Origin: Takakia lepidozioides
Taxonomy: Eukaryota; Streptophyta; Takakiopsida; Takakiales; Takakiaceae
Direction: 5' to 3'
DNA length: 64,000 nt
NCBI GenBank assembly: GCA_030704615.1
Contig: CM060734.1
Coordinates: forward strand, 56,002,042 to 56,066,041
The notes below the pieces were generated by a model. The model saw nothing but the letters and a program-made list of their open reading frames with translations. It was not told the DNA's origin and searched no databases. Made by a program: the position numbers and the translations under genes. This document shows positions 13,101 through 26,060 of the stretch, piece by piece. Every line of letters begins with the position of its first letter. Position 1 is the first letter of the stretch.

Positions 13101-13921
13101 GAGGATAACCTCCAGGTCTTTGAGAAGGAGGGGGTTTAACTTAAAGAAACCTCTACCCCTTACCCTAGCCCCTGGGGTGTGGAGAGAGAGGTGAACAGTA
13201 GAGTGGTCAAAGCCCGGAGCTATGGGGGCAATTGGAGATCTGACAGTCCAGTTTAACAAATGCTCGGAGCAGTAAAATCTATCTAAGCGAGCAAGAGAGA
13301 GGTTAGGAGGCACCCTATTGTTAGACCAAGTGAACTTGAGGTCACGATCGGCCGGGGGTGAAGCATCCAACAGACCAACCGCCAAGCAAAGGGAATCCCA
13401 AGAATCTCTTTCAGCCACTGAGAGACCATGGACATTACCACCAAAACGGTCATTGTCAAACTCCACCATATTAAAATCCCCGCCCATAATCCAGTGTTGA
13501 ATGTCTAGACGTTGAAGCATTCTCAACCTTACCAGGGACCACAAGTCGATTCGCTCCACTTCACTGTTTGGAGCATACACATTCAGCACCCCAACATTCC
13601 CTATAGACTGACCCAGGTTCATGACAACAAGCTGAATCCTCCCCTGGACCCATATTTCATTAGATATAACATTAGGGCCCAACGAAGGAGAGATCAAGAT
13701 CGTAGTCCCTCCTCTGGAATCAGTGATCGTGGGGTTTGGAAGGCCAAATAGAAGCACCCAGAGAAGCAATTTTTCGCGGGGTCCAGTTTGTGCTCTCGAA
13801 GAAAAATTAGAGAGGATTTATTGATGAAGTGAGAGGCCCAGCGTCTGATTCTTGCCCTTTTTGGGGCCAAGTGATCAGACCCAATGCCTCGTATATTCCA
13901 AGAAGTTAGGGATAGATTCAT
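10166..13921 (-). pseudogene. LINE ORF2: endonuclease, reverse transcriptase, zf-RVT (degenerate)
   Basis: This would encode the polyprotein that nicks the target and reverse-transcribes the LINE RNA. The start MNLSLTSWNIRG at 13921 is the conserved beginning of the APE-type endonuclease, which continues with GGDFNMVE and SLARLDRFYC. The reverse transcriptase shows SPGPNGLLAELFK, FLMLDFEKAFDSIDW, RHGCPLAPFLF and the catalytic YADD box (KLSMYADDTTLLL). The C-terminus has the zinc-binding motif region WKDIWKKHRAAKISAFLWKL. It is broken: a frameshift near 13765, stops near 12375 (probably Trp to stop) and 12190 (probably Gln to stop), a frameshift near 11930, and more shifts near 11400 and 10800. 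No function is expected from this copy. Confidence 0.9.
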
Positions 13922-14040
13922 GGAACAGAGGGGTTAAGGCCCGCAGTGACAACGCGATTTGATAGCCAGGTAGGTAAAAAGCAGAATTTTGTCCTTTTGT
14001 CAGAAGGCTGCAACATATAGATCCATTGAAAGCCAGCAGG

Positions 14041-14303
14041 ACGTGACTTCCGCGTGAGCGTGAGAGCGTATGCTCACGCGGAGGTGACGTGGCGTGAGCG
14101 CAGGCTCACACCAGCTGATGTGGCGTGAGCATGGGGTTGCGCTGACGTGGCGTGAGCGTGAGGCTGACGTGGCGTGGGCCTGCTGACGTGTCAATATCCA
14201 GCTGACGTGGCAGTCGTCAGAATAACGTGGCATCTGGACAACTTGTCAGATGCCATGTCATCAGAAATATGTAGCACCTATAGCCGAGGGGCCTATAGCC
14301 GTG
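14041..14303 (+). repeat. Left inverted end of the Mutator-like element
   Basis: It opens with CTTCCGCGTGAGCGTGAGAG and continues with several copies of GACGTGGCGTGAGC and related words, ending with two CCTATAGCCG motifs. The same words occur in reverse complement at the right end, but their number and spacing differ, so it is an imperfect repeat-rich inverted end, as in many MULEs. These arrays could be transposase binding sites (inference). Confidence 0.75.
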
Positions 14304-14535
14304 GCATTCATTCATGCAAAACACCAGAAATTAAAATGCAGGAATGACTTGTGAAAGCATTTGCATCCATTCCATTTATTTTCGAACGACTACACACAAG
14401 AAAGAAATGGCAGACATTGCACAACATAATTGGAGGTTGCATTGGCATCAAATATATGAAGGGACATCAAGTTCAAGTTTCAACTCTTGTGAAATCCAGT
14501 AATGGAATTTGCAGATGACCAAAGTGAAGAGGATG

Positions 14536-17500
14536 TTATGTGCTCCTATCCTGCTGCATGAGTGTATTCACCTCGTTGAAACTCATGGTGGCCTGGTGAA
14601 TGAAGATGTCGCGTCTGGGATCACATACCATTCTGTTCAAGAAGATAAAATACAGATGCTTGCAGGGTATAAATTTGCCTGTCTTTCCCAAACTTGTTGT
14701 AAGCATGCCAACAAAATCTGGACAGGTGCAGTTGGGGAAATTTGAAACTGTGATGTCGTACAACCGGTCGTGCATAGCGGATGTGGAGGTCATCATAGTG
14801 TAGATTCGTCCATACCCGGGATGTGGAACTTCCGTAGTGCCTGTAACACGACCTTGAAGCATTCGAGCGGATTCCACATTGCCGAAATGCTCGGCAGTTG
14901 GAGGGAAACAATGAACCAGCTTCCCATTTTGTTTTGTTGGCCATGCATCAGCGTTTGGTGGTGGCACTCCAGAACTTGCTGAAGTAGAAGCACCTGCATG
15001 TACAGAGGGGGCTCGTTGAAGGGAGAAGCCTGCCTCCTCCAGCATGGCAATCTCGTGAGTTGTGAGATGTGTCCCCACCTTCACAGGCCAAACGCTTGGT
15101 GGAGCAGGCTTCATGACAACCGATGGTCGCACAGTCCCACGCACGCACCTACCACAGTCGTCAGGGCAGAACCAGAATTTGTGGTTCTTCGCCTCGGCTT
15201 GCCCGTAAGGCGTGAACAAACCAGTGAAGGTCGGAGCCGGAGTGCGGACCTTGCCTCTGGATATGGAGGACTTGCATTTCTCACGATTGGTTGCTCTGAT
15301 TGCCGTGCACTTCACTCGAGACCCAGCAGTGGTGCGTTCTATGTGCCAGACTTCGTCGGGGCACATAGACTCCACCACAGGGGGGAGCACGTTCGCCTCC
15401 TGCCCCATTGCACTCACTATGGGAGATGGCTGCCTTTGGCTTTGTGACAAAGGATTGTCCGCACTGGATATGCCAGAAATGAACCTCTGATGAAATGGAA
15501 CACGCGGCATGGAGAAGTTGTCCCTGTCCGGCCTGTGGGAGTCCGCATCCGACCCAGGAGAGGTGTTCAATTTCCGTTTATAAGACCCGAATCTCTCCTC
15601 ACCCTCCAGATGGGGAACTCTGGACACCAGTGGAGTTCCTTCCGCACACATGCTGCCAGCCCTGGCAATCTTGTTCGGATCCCCTGATCTTCTTGCTGCT
15701 CGCAACATCAACTTGGACTTGTCTGGACCCTTGCCACCAACGCCACCCCGCAAGAACTCCCGATATCTCGTTGTTAGATCATTTGCCGTCGCCACATACA
15801 AATCCCGGCCCCGCTTTCCAGATTGCTGCAACCATACATTGTGCACCGTCTCCGCCAGATTGCAAGAGGGCATGTCCGCCATCTCCTCAATTGAGAAGTG
15901 CTGCAAAATGGAAAAACATATATCATAAAGAGGACAGGCACACCCCACCACAACAGACATGATTGGAAATGGATACGAAGTCAATGAAATTTTCAAGTTT
16001 TCAAATGCATGCAGCGTTGTCATGCATGCTCCCCATTGTCTGTACCGGAAGTGCCAAAATGTCAGCCAATCTTCTAGCGCTCTCATATTGTCTTCTGATG
16101 CAGCCTAGATGAGAACCACCAGGCACGAATTGTCTGGAACAATGTATTCGTCTTCCATGCTTTTCACATCTTTGTACTGTTTGCATAGCCTAAGATGAAT
16201 AGGCTACATTTCCGGTTTGATGTCTGCCTTTGTATGTTTCTCAAGGGACTGGGTCCAATGGAAAAGACATGTTCGCTCTCTTCCTGGCATTGGCACCTTT
16301 GGATCTCCTGATCCAAACACAATGCGAATAGCATTGAAGTTTGCTTGAGCACTGTCTGCCATAAATCCGGCGAAATTTGGACATGGGACACCTTGGGAGT
16401 CCATAACGCGAATGAGACTTCTCCACATTAGCTGCTGCGAATCCGCATCCTCTGATTGCATGTCACACACTGCAATTGTCATGACTCGCTGGTAGAAAGG
16501 ATCGTAAACATGACACGTCATTGTAATCCAGTCTTTCACTCGTTTGACGTGATCAAACATAAGGAAACAGTTCTGAAGATCGCCACCCTTCTGCATGCAC
16601 TTCACAAGACTGACTCCGCTGCCCTCCCCGGCTGTGGACATTTGAAAACGTACACTTTGTTGGACCCTTGACCTGGGAACACACTCTCTTGAATATAGTC
16701 ATACCTGCTCCGTCGCTTCAACTCGAAAATGTTATCAACGTACCCTCTGTTAGTAGAGCCCATCCTCAATGCATTCACCTGGTTTTTAATGTTCGGCGAG
16801 CTCAAGGTAGAGAAGTGATCCATAACATTGTCCAAGGCTGACCCGTCGAGTTTCCTGCCCACAGAATCTCCTTCACTAAGAATATGGGTTTCCAGGAAAG
16901 TCTTGCTTGCTTCAAGAACAATTGTGGAGGTGGTGGCTGTTGGATTGCTCTCATACTCTTGTCTTATCAACCTGGATATTGTTTTAATGCTTTCCCTGTA
17001 ATCCCCCTTCAACACTGGATGGTTGTGGAACCCGAAATGCACACCGGCTCTAGTCAAGGTTGGAAAACGGTGCACCACATAGTACATTCTTGCTCCACAC
17101 ACTGCCACACAGGAAGGCGCTCGTTTGCAGAACTTGCAAACGAAAGTGTTGGAGCTTGGAGGTGCTTCACCGGGCTTGAAAGGATTCTCGGCGACACCCT
17201 CCCACTTGCTCTGGTTCTGAACCTCTGACCGCAGGAAATGTCTGCAACTCAAATTCTCGCACCTCAGGTGCCCATTGCACACCGCTCTCATGAACACGAG
17301 CTTGTCATCATTTTGAATATTGGATGACTTCGTTCTGCACCATGGGTGTCCATCGTGTCTCTTGTCCATTCCGTGCATGAGGCTCAAAACGGGTCCACCT
17401 CGCCCAGGTGGAGGCAGCTCGAAGACGACATCCCCATCAAAAGATTCTGGAAGGTACTGCACACGCTCAACAGGGACAATATCCCAGTCAATCCCCCGCA

Positions 17501-18023
17501 ATTCACTCTTGAAACTGGGCATTCCTCCCATTGACTTCAGTTTAGGAATGACACTACACAGGTCCTTCAATTCCGGCACCACGACCACCGGAGAAGGAGC
17601 AAGAAAAGGATTTTTCGGGACGTCCTCCTCCTCGGAGTCGGAGAGTTCAACAATTTGTCTAGAAGTTGTGGGCTCCGTCTTCACGACCACATTCCTCTTG
17701 TCTTGAACAACAGAAGCAGCAGTTCCCGGCGTCACATACGAACCAATCGACTGCCGGCGAGGAGCTCCAAGGACTCTGTATCTTCCTGGAGGAACTCTCC
17801 ACTGACTCATAAGTGCGTTTTCATCCGGTTTCTGGAAAGCATACTTCTTCAACTTCCCATCGACACCGTAAACCTCTCTTTCCAGCCACACAGTACCATA
17901 CTGGAACTCGAAACGCGTAGCTAGGAGATGTTCCTCCGCAATTGCAAAACCATTGTCATCGGTCTCCTTCAAGAAAGGTATTGGTTTCTCCACAGAGTAA
18001 AACTCCGCTTCGGATGAAGCCAT
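14536..18023 (-). pseudogene. MULE transposase with GCM-like zinc finger and SWIM finger (degenerate)
   Basis: This encodes the transposase of the 20-kb element. Reading from ATG at 18023 (MASSEAEFYS), an acidic linker leads to a WRKY/GCM1-type zinc finger: MDKRHDGHPWCRTKSSN, then Cys pairs (FVCKFCKRAP) and HFGFHNHPVLKGD. The MULE DDE core follows, with the first Asp in NCFLMFDHVKRVKDW and the second in FAGFMADSAQANFNAIR, then RTCLFHWTQSLEKHTK. The C-terminus has a SWIM finger: CTCPDF with CKHLYFIFL. An intron is visible at about 16010-15926 with acceptor TTTTGCAG. Lesions are a frameshift at about 16602-16650 between the finger and the DDE core, and two in-frame TAG codons between KADIKPEM and MRALEDWLTFW (near 16204 and 16107). 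The zinc-finger/MULE/SWIM order is established for plant MULEs; inactivity of this copy is my inference from the lesions. Confidence 0.88.
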
Positions 18024-18782
18024 GTTGCTGCAAGAGAAATTCCCTCGCAGAAGTGCGGAAGCCACAACTTCTGTGCGGACTCTTGTTACAAACGATAGTG
18101 GGGATTACATTTCTCATGCTTTGCATTTCAGACCGAAACCCAAAAGTCCGTCACCTTTACTAACGAGGTCGGCAAAGGACAACACGTCATGTATGTCCCA
18201 AACCGTTCTGGAAGGGTCAGCCAAGACCTATTTTTAAAGCTGACGTACCGTTAAAGAGCCTTTCAGAAACAGTTGTCAAAACAGTTCATAAAACAGTTGT
18301 TAAGCAGTTATGTGCCTTTACAGACACATGTGAAATGACGGTGGAGACCGACGTCCCATGCCACCCCAATGTGTTCAGCCACGTGGTACCCGACATGCAT
18401 TGAGTATAGGGTTTGAGAGGAATCGGCGTCGAACGAATGGAAGATGTTCATCCGGGAGAATCCAAAAAATATACTGAAATTAGTCATCCATCCGAATCAA
18501 ATCCATGCAATGGCCATACCTCCATAATGAAAGACGGCGGCCACCGCAGAATGGACGAGTGTGCCATTAGGAGGGGGACACGTATGCAGTGAATACATGC
18601 ATAACCGTCGAGAGCGAGGCCCCGGCTGCTATTCATCGCACGACGTCTCTCATTCCAGTAGATCGTAGTTTTTCAAGCTGGAGAGTAGCAGGAGACAGAG
18701 TTTCGCGCGAGAGAGTGGAAGGCGTAGAAGACAGTCATTCTTTTTTACTTCAGCGCGAGAGAGGAAGAAGGCAAGAGAGAGA
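18024..18782. promoter_or_regulatory. Divergent intergenic region between transposase and methyltransferase-like gene
   Basis: These 759 bp separate the two ATGs of the divergent genes and must hold both promoters if the genes were transcribed. I see no ORF of note and no clear TATA box. A repeated word, aaacagttgt, occurs near 18270-18305. The head-to-head arrangement would allow shared regulation of the two products; that is inference. Confidence 0.5.
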
Positions 18783-19123
18783 ATGAAAGGCCGAAAACTG
18801 AACATGACACTGAATGAGATCGCAGAGGAGAGCGCAGCCCTGGAAACCGAACACATGGCGGTGGAGGACCAGCCGCCAGCTCGTGATGAAGTTGGGGACG
18901 AAATTGCGTCAGAGGACGACCCAAACGCTATGGACACAGACGAGGCAGACGCTCTTGCGAAGGAATCCACGTCGAAGGGTAAGAACGTCGTGGAGGAGGA
19001 GGCGACACCAAAGGTTAAGAAGGCTGTCGTTGTTGCCACATCAAAGGCATCTGGGAGTTCTTCAGCCAAAGGACCTCAGGTGATTCTCTTACTTGCCATC
19101 TTCTGTCAAGTTTCCAGGGCATG

Positions 19124-19153
19124 AAAATTGCGTGCGGTGGCGCACGCAATTTT
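19124..19153. repeat. Intronic perfect palindrome 1
   Basis: AAAATTGCGTGCG, a GTGG loop, then the exact complement: 13 paired bases. It lies 44 bp inside intron 1 of the methyltransferase-like gene. Confidence 0.95.
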
Positions 19154-19455
19154 CTTGCCCTCTTTTCTGTTTTTTTTTTGCTTGATCATTCAGAGTGAGA
19201 CCACAGGGATGCAGGCAATGCATAACAACCAAACCCGGGTGTGACCCACTTCTCGCTTTTCATGTACTGCATAGGAGGAGGGACTTTCACATTGCATAAT
19301 GGTTGTACCATCCCAAGTACATTAGAGTTCGACAGCTGAGAGAAGGCCATACAGAGAACCTCCAGAAATTGAGTGCTTGTCCAACTTCCCTGTCTTGACA
19401 TACATACCCTATCTCTTCGTGATTTTACCAAAAACATACATAATTTGAATCATGG

Positions 19456-19812
19456 TCATTGTGAAGAACTATAACTCACAGACGGAGAAGCTGTTCGTAG
19501 TGTAGATGATGGGCATTTTTGTCCTACGACATGAGCATGGGCATGTTCTCCTCGGCTTGCCGTGGCATCCGCCGACGACGCACTCGCCTCGCACTGGCGT
19601 GGGAGGAGTGGATCGTCCTCATCGTCCTCAGAAGAGCCCTCATGCAGAATCGTAGTCTTCATCGTCTTCAGTCTGGCACTTTGCCTTGCAGGACCTTGAT
19701 CCCTAGCTTTTTCCTTCGGAGCGCGTGGCTTGCGAGGGCGATTCGCTCCCGCAAGCCTGCACAAACACCTCCATGACCTCCCTCTCAAACAATCACAAAC
19801 AAATGCAAGCAT
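19456..19812 (-). other. Minus-strand ORF with AT-hook-like motif
   Basis: An open frame lies antisense within the first intron of the methyltransferase-like gene. It contains ANRPRKPRAPKEKARD, which resembles an AT-hook, then RQSARLKTMK and an acidic SSEDDEDD stretch. It could be an exon of a small DNA-binding protein from an inserted element or a captured fragment. I find no start codon context or partner exon, so I do not assign a function. Confidence 0.3.
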
Positions 19813-20419
19813 ACATACCCTAATACTCTTAAGCCTAGTGCAGGTGGCGACCGGATGCGTAGGCGTAGAATAGATGACCGTCTATGGCAAATGGAAGAAG
19901 CTTATGCCACAAGGAATGTGCATACAAAAATGCTATGCAACTGCGATGAGTATCATGGAGGGAAAGTACTGTTGTTGGAAACAGTGAGGAATCATTACAT
20001 GATACACGGGAGGGATCCTCTTCTCCGACGATGTTCTCTTCCGGTACGATCGTCACTTTCCCTTCAGCACTTTAGTTTGAATTTTGAATGCAACGATCCT
20101 CTTCTCCACATGTCGACATTTCATTGGGTGATTGTAGTCAAGAAGTCATAAGATACATACATGACTATGACTACGTCACTTCCGTTATCACTTTAATTAA
20201 TGCACATGTCGTGTTTTCATTGGTCATGTGTAGTCATGTAGTCATATATGACTAACTAAGTGACTGCAACTATGACTTCAATGGCTACAAATGTCGTGTT
20301 TTGATTGGGTGTATATTCATAAGATACATACGTAAATATGACTGCATCACTGCAACGTCACCATGCCTCCTATGTCATAATATGAACAAGTGTCACATCG
20401 TTGTTGGTCCACTCACAAG

Positions 20420-23400
20420 ATGACTATTGGGATGCAGGGATGTGAATATTCAGATGATGAAGACGAAGGCCCTGCGGCACAGCGGGAGCCCAATGTCACA
20501 GAGAACGCAGATGAGAGTGGTGGATTGGAGGTAGAAATCCAGCGTGCATTGCAGGAAGCGTTTCTCTTTGCAGATGCAAACAGAGAGGACCCCATTCATG
20601 GTGGAACCGATCACACATTTGCCGATCATGACGATGACCTCGACGATTCCGGAGACAATGAATTTGATGAGAATGCTCACCTGCACGTTGATCCCGAGTA
20701 TGATAAACTCTTCCGATAGTCGCAATGTCCACTTTTTGAAGGGTGCTCGATCAGCCGGCTGCAAGCAACTTTGACGTTGCTGAACGCATGCACTACCCAC
20801 AAGTGCACCAATGCATTTGTAGATGAGCTTCTAGGATTGTTGCGTAAGAGTTTTTTGCCTAAAGAGAATTCATTGTCGAAAACTCACTATGAAGCAAAAA
20901 CCATGATTGCCAAGATGGGATTGCAGTACACCATGATTCATGCCTGTGAGCGTGGTTGTGTACTCTTCCGTGGGGAGTATGAGAATGTAGACATTTGCCC
21001 AGTGTGCCGCAGTTCCCGTTACATTCCAGGTCGTGGAAGTGTGCCCAAGAAAGTATTGCGACACTTCCCTGTCATTCCAAGGTCGAAACGTATGTACCGA
21101 TGTAAATCGATTGCTAACCTCATGACATGGCACGACAGACATAAGAGCCATGATAGGTTGGTTCGATATCCAACTGATAGCAAAGCATGGAGACACATTG
21201 ACACCACATTTGAGGATTTTGCTGTAGAGCTACGATCTCTGCGATTTGGATTGGCCTTAGACGGTGTAAATCCCTACGGAGCTCAATCCACAAGTTGGAA
21301 CACATGGCCCGTTCTCTTGGTCAATTACAATCTGCCTCCGTGGTTAATGACCAAAAAGTTCTTTGTCATGTTAGCGCTACTGATTCCTGGTAAGGAGTCT
21401 GTTACCTCAGATAACGTAGATGTTTACCTGATGCCCCTAGTGGAAGAGCTACTGGAACTATGGAGAGGGATTGCAGCTCATGATGTTTCCCGTCCTCGTG
21501 GTCAACGCGAATTCACACTGAGGGCAGTGTTGATGTGGTCAATCCATGACTACCTTGCATATGGCTTGCTCTCAAGTCAAGTGACGAAAGGTTATGCTGG
21601 TTGTCCAGCTTGTGGACCCGGGGTGACTTCACAGCAGTTACACACATGTGGAAAAACTGTTTTCCTAGGCCACCGAAGATTTTTGGCCCGCAATCATCCA
21701 TATAGAAGGTCAAGAATGTTCAATGGCGCTACTGAGCATGGAACTTCTCCAAAAACGCAGACTGGAACACAAATCAAGGAGCTTGCAACAGCTCGCACTG
21801 CATGGGTGGAAAACGGAGGGACGCCAGATAGCAGGATAGACCCAACAAAACCTCATGGAGTTAAGCGATTGTCAATTTTATATGTCTTACCTTATTGGGA
21901 GGTAATTCTTTCATGGCCTTTAAATTGGCTGTGTACATTTTTGCGTTTTCTGTTTAAATTGTGATGAGTAAATGCTCAATTGCTTATGTGTTCATTTTGT
22001 AGGGTCTCCTCATCCGCCACACGTTTGACGCAATACATTGCGAGAAGAACTTGGCTGAAAATATTATTAAAACTATCTTTGGTGAGAAAGACACATTGAA
22101 AGTTCGCCGTGATTTGGAGCTACTTGGGATGCGCCCGGAATTGTGGCTACAACGTGATCCTGACAGAGCAGATACGTTAATTATGCCTCCTGCCCCTTAT
22201 GTCCTCACTGAGGCTGAGTTACAAGTCTTTCTGGAGATTGTGCAGAACTTGAAAGTGCCAACAGGCTACGCATCAGCTTTCAAAAAGCATGTGGTAAAGA
22301 AGAAGTTGTCTGGCATGAAATCACATGACTATCATGTGCTCATGCAGCAAATTATACCGCTTGCTATTCGTGGGCTCATGGCAAGTGGTCCTCGAAGGGC
22401 CATTTTGCGAGTATGTCGTGTATTTAAGAAGTTGTGTGCAAAAGTGGTGAATCCTGTAGAGTATGAGGAATTGAGAACTGAAGCAGTTGTCACTCTGTGT
22501 CTTATAGAGAAGGAGTTCCCACCATCATTTTTTGATGTGATGACACATCTGGTTGTTCACCTAGTGGATGAGTTGTACTTATGCGGGCCCGTGGCATCTC
22601 GTTGGATGTACCCCATGGAGCGGGCAATGAAAGATATGAAGGGCTACGTAAGAAACATGGCAAGGCCCGAGGGGAGCATGGCAGAAAGATACCAATTTGA
22701 AGAAGCATTGGGGTTTTGCACAGAGTATATGGCAGGATTTGATGGAAGTGTACGAAGGGTGTGGGATGTAGATGAGGCAGAATCTGTGGAACGTGAAATT
22801 GTGGAAGGAAGTTCTAAAGCCCGAAAACTGAATGACCTGTGTGATATTGTACATGCGTACATCATTCAGAACCATCCTCGTCTGTCAGTCATGTTGGGGT
22901 AAGAAATCTACTTCATTGACATTCAGATTTCCAAGTTTTAGTCATTTATCATTAGTTGGCATATGGCGTCTTTTCATATCTCCCACGCCACCTCTGTCAA
23001 TCTCCTGGCTGACCCTCGGATTGTGACAGGATATATGAAGCAGAGTCCACACGGATAGAAGCCAGACGACGCTTGTTTCGTGAGGAGCAAGGGCTGGAAG
23101 GCATGAGCAATCCCACGGCAATTCAGTACCCTCCTGATTTGCATCCTTGTCCTCCATTTGCTGTTTGGCTCCCTCAAGGTGTACGGGATCATCTCTCAAT
23201 TCAATCAGATGGGCTTGACCCTACAACACGTGAGGAATTACTGGATCTTTCAAGGCCTCCATCATTTACTGCCTTGTCATTCAAGAGTATGACAGCGTAT
23301 GGTAACCATTACAGGGTTACATCCCCCGGCATGAACACAACAAGTATGGTGTCTTTTGATTGTGGAGTCTCATCTGTTTTCCAGCACCAGCCCATTACCA

Positions 23401-23984
23401 ACAATTCAGGCAATGACATGGAGGAACCTACAAGATATGTGGGTCTTATAAGGGAGATTTTGCAAATTGACTATGGCCAAACACAGCCTGTAGTGTTTTT
23501 GTGTTTGTGGGTACGGGCGCGTCGCGTGGGTCGTCAACCTATGTCAATGAAGCAGGATGATGTTGGCTTCACACTAGTCAATTTTAACCGTATGCTTCCA
23601 CCTTCTGAGCAACCTTTTGTGTTTCCTAGCCAGGTTGATCAAGTGTTTTTTTCTGATTGTGTGAAGGAGCCGGGGTGGAAAGTCGTCCTAGAGAAGAGCC
23701 CCCGAACACGTAGAGTGGTCTGCGACATATCAATTGATAATGATGATGTGGCGGAAGTGGAAGGATTGTTAGCCCCACAAAGACTAGAGGAGACTCTGGT
23801 TACTGATGGCCCAACATGCAGCCGAGCGGTACCGGTTACTCCAGAGCAGGTGGCCTCCTTGTACCTCCGAGCACCCCGTATACGTGGTGATGATGTTCAG
23901 CCAACCCTTGGACAAGATCAAGTCTGTGATGAAGACAGTGATACATGTAGTGACCCAGACATAGATGAGGATGATGAAGATTAG
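20420..23984 (+). pseudogene. CACTA transposase, TNP2 type (one in-frame stop)
   Basis: This is the transposase of the CACTA (En/Spm) element. After an acidic N-terminal segment it matches the TNP2 family in order: CPLFEGCSISRLQATLTLLN, Cys-rich DICPVCRSSRY, GLALDGVNPYG with an expected catalytic Asp, IPGKESVTSDNVDVYLMPL, and CEKNLAENI after an intron (21901-22002). A DUF4218-like region follows (VVHLVDELYLCGPVASRWMY, ARPEGSMAERYQFEEA), then a DUF4216-like C-terminus from about 23030. A second intron runs from about 22900 to 23029. The frame is intact apart from a TAG at 20717-20719, which interrupts the N-terminal part just before the TNP2 region; the same frame resumes directly. It is the best preserved mobile-element gene in the window. 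An acceptor-like gatgcag at about 20432-20438 suggests the first exon could lie upstream. Confidence 0.9.
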
Positions 23985-24099
23985 ATATGATAGATTTGTG
24001 CACTCCAGTTATAGACCATGCATAATAGTTTAAGGTGGTAACACTCCCTTTGCATTCCCATTAAGATATCATGCTTGGACAGTGGATTTTATGATCAAT

Positions 24100-26060
24100 T
24101 ATGGAGTGCTTTCCTTTCAGCACCCTTTATTCATTTGTTGTTGCAATTGGCTTTGGACCAACCCGTGCTGGTACCATTGCCATGGGTTCTGCCTGCAATG
24201 TTTTCTTGCCATGGATTCGGCACACGCCACGAAAGGCCATCCAGACCATCCTCTGGAAATGCTCCAATGTTGTTTCAAACATCTCCACATTGCAATGGAT
24301 ACAACACTGACATTAGATGAGTGAAAGTGAGACTAGACCTCCAGCCAGCTGGCTTTCCCACATCAAATTGAAGGGGATCTGTAGAGGATAGATAACGGCT
24401 GTTGCCTTCTCAATGTCTTTTCCAATCACCTCTGCAATGAACTGGGGTATAAGATCCTTCAAATCACAAGTTTGAGCATCACGCACAAGCCACTTACGGG
24501 GATAGAGTTTCCAATGCGAACCATTGGTCTTTTATTGATAGCATTGTTGTAAAATACATGGACCAACATGGTCATTTTCGGGAATGACATATAGTTAGCT
24601 TTCATGTACTATGTAAGCATGCAACTATGTACCAGTGACGTGGCTTGTTTGCTATTTAACCTGTTTGCCCATTCAGCCACCTCCACATTGCCATGGATTT
24701 TGCATGCTGGATTGTGAGGCCATCCACACCGTCCTCTGGAAATGCTATCATGGGGTTTCAGCTATGTCCACATTTCCCTGGATTATGCCTGCACGAAGCA
24801 AGGCCAACTACATTCAGCACCCTCCACTTTATTATAGTATTGCAACAACATTCAAAGCACTTCAATTTGTATCCATCGAGAACATCTAGGCTGGAAAAAG
24901 ATATTGTTGCAGCAGAACTTAGGAAAGTACTTCTCCCCTTCCACTACACACGTGAAATGAAAGAAGCCAACCAACAGCATACTAGCCAAGAAAATATGAA
25001 ACCAGCCAAGAAAATAACCAATATATGCAGTGAAGGTCGACACTAAATGAAACTTATCCAACACTTACATTAGAGGAGGGAAGCTAAGTTTTACCTCCAT
25101 AAGCTTGCCCACATCAAATTTGGGAGCTTTCAGAATTTTTCCTTTCCGGTTGAATGAACTTGGCTACAAGATCCTTCAAATCACAAGTTTGAGCTTCACA
25201 CACAATGAACTTACAAGGATTGAGCTTCCAATGTGAACCAGAAGTCTTATATTGATAGCATTGTTGTAAAACACATGGACCAACAATGACAGTCTCTGGA
25301 ATGACATATAGTACAGTTTCTTGTAGTATGTCGCACACAATTATGTACCAGTGACATGGCTTCTTTGCCACTTGCCTCCTTCGCCCATTCAGCCATCTCC
25401 ACATTGCCACGGACTCTGCATGCACCACGCAAGGCCATCCACACCATCCTCTGGAAGTGCTATAATCAGCTATCTCCACATTGCAATGGATTCGGTCCGC
25501 ACCAAGCAAGGCCAACTGCATTCAGCAGCCTCCACTTTATTATGTTATTGCAGCAACATTGAAAGCACTTCAATTAATATCCAACAAGAACATGTAGGCT
25601 GGAAAACAAAAATGCAACAGAACTTACGTTCGTACTCCTCCCCTTCCACTACACACGAGCAATTTAACCCCTGGTACCTCAATATGCTCCCCTTCAAGCT
25701 CTTCCAACTCACCAACATGTCGCTCTATCTTTGCTCCCACCTCCTCACTGTATGTGATCCCCATGAAAGCAGCCAAGCAACAAGATATCAGCCAAGAAAA
25801 CAGCCAATGTATGCAGTGAACGTCGACACTAAACTGAAACTTATCCAGCACTTAAATTAGAGGAGGGAAGCGAGTTCTACCTCCATAAGCTTGCCCACAT
25901 CAACTCTGGGAGCTTTCATAATATTTACTTTGTGGATGAAGGTGTTCTGTATAGGATACATACTGGCTGATATCTTCTCAATGTCTTTTCCAATCACCTC
26001 TGGAATGAACTTGGCTACAAGAACCTTCAAATCACAAGTTTGAGCTTCATGCACAATGAT
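24100..26060. repeat. Diverged tandem repeats of about 0.6-0.8 kb around the RPS3A exons
   Basis: Long words recur in order, such as ccttcaaatcacaagtttga (24454, 25168, 26021), attgatagcattgttgtaaa and catccacaccatcctctgga (24720, 25438). They show that the captured exon and its flanks were duplicated inside the CACTA element. The copies have since diverged by substitutions and small indels. Confidence 0.8.

Larger units (their letters stand above)
9303..14040 (-). mobile_element. LINE retrotransposon, 3' (ORF2) half
   Basis: A minus-strand non-LTR element ends in an A-tail, read as the T-run at 9303-9311. It contains ORF2 with endonuclease, reverse transcriptase and a zinc-binding C-terminal domain (10166-13921). 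The sequence stops abruptly at the inverted end of the 20-kb Mutator-like element near 14041. The matching ORF1 half, on the same strand, starts again at 34071, directly beyond the other end. The simplest reading is one LINE split by a later insertion. A 21-G homopolymer (9465-9485) lies in its 3' part. Confidence 0.85.

Noticed and set aside
15212-15962. Plus-strand ORFs opposite the transposase (up to 155 codons)
   Set aside because: They are antisense shadows of the transposase coding sequence and carry no domain.
17320-17706. Plus-strand 128-codon ORF
   Set aside because: It is the antisense of the zinc-finger part of the transposase gene.
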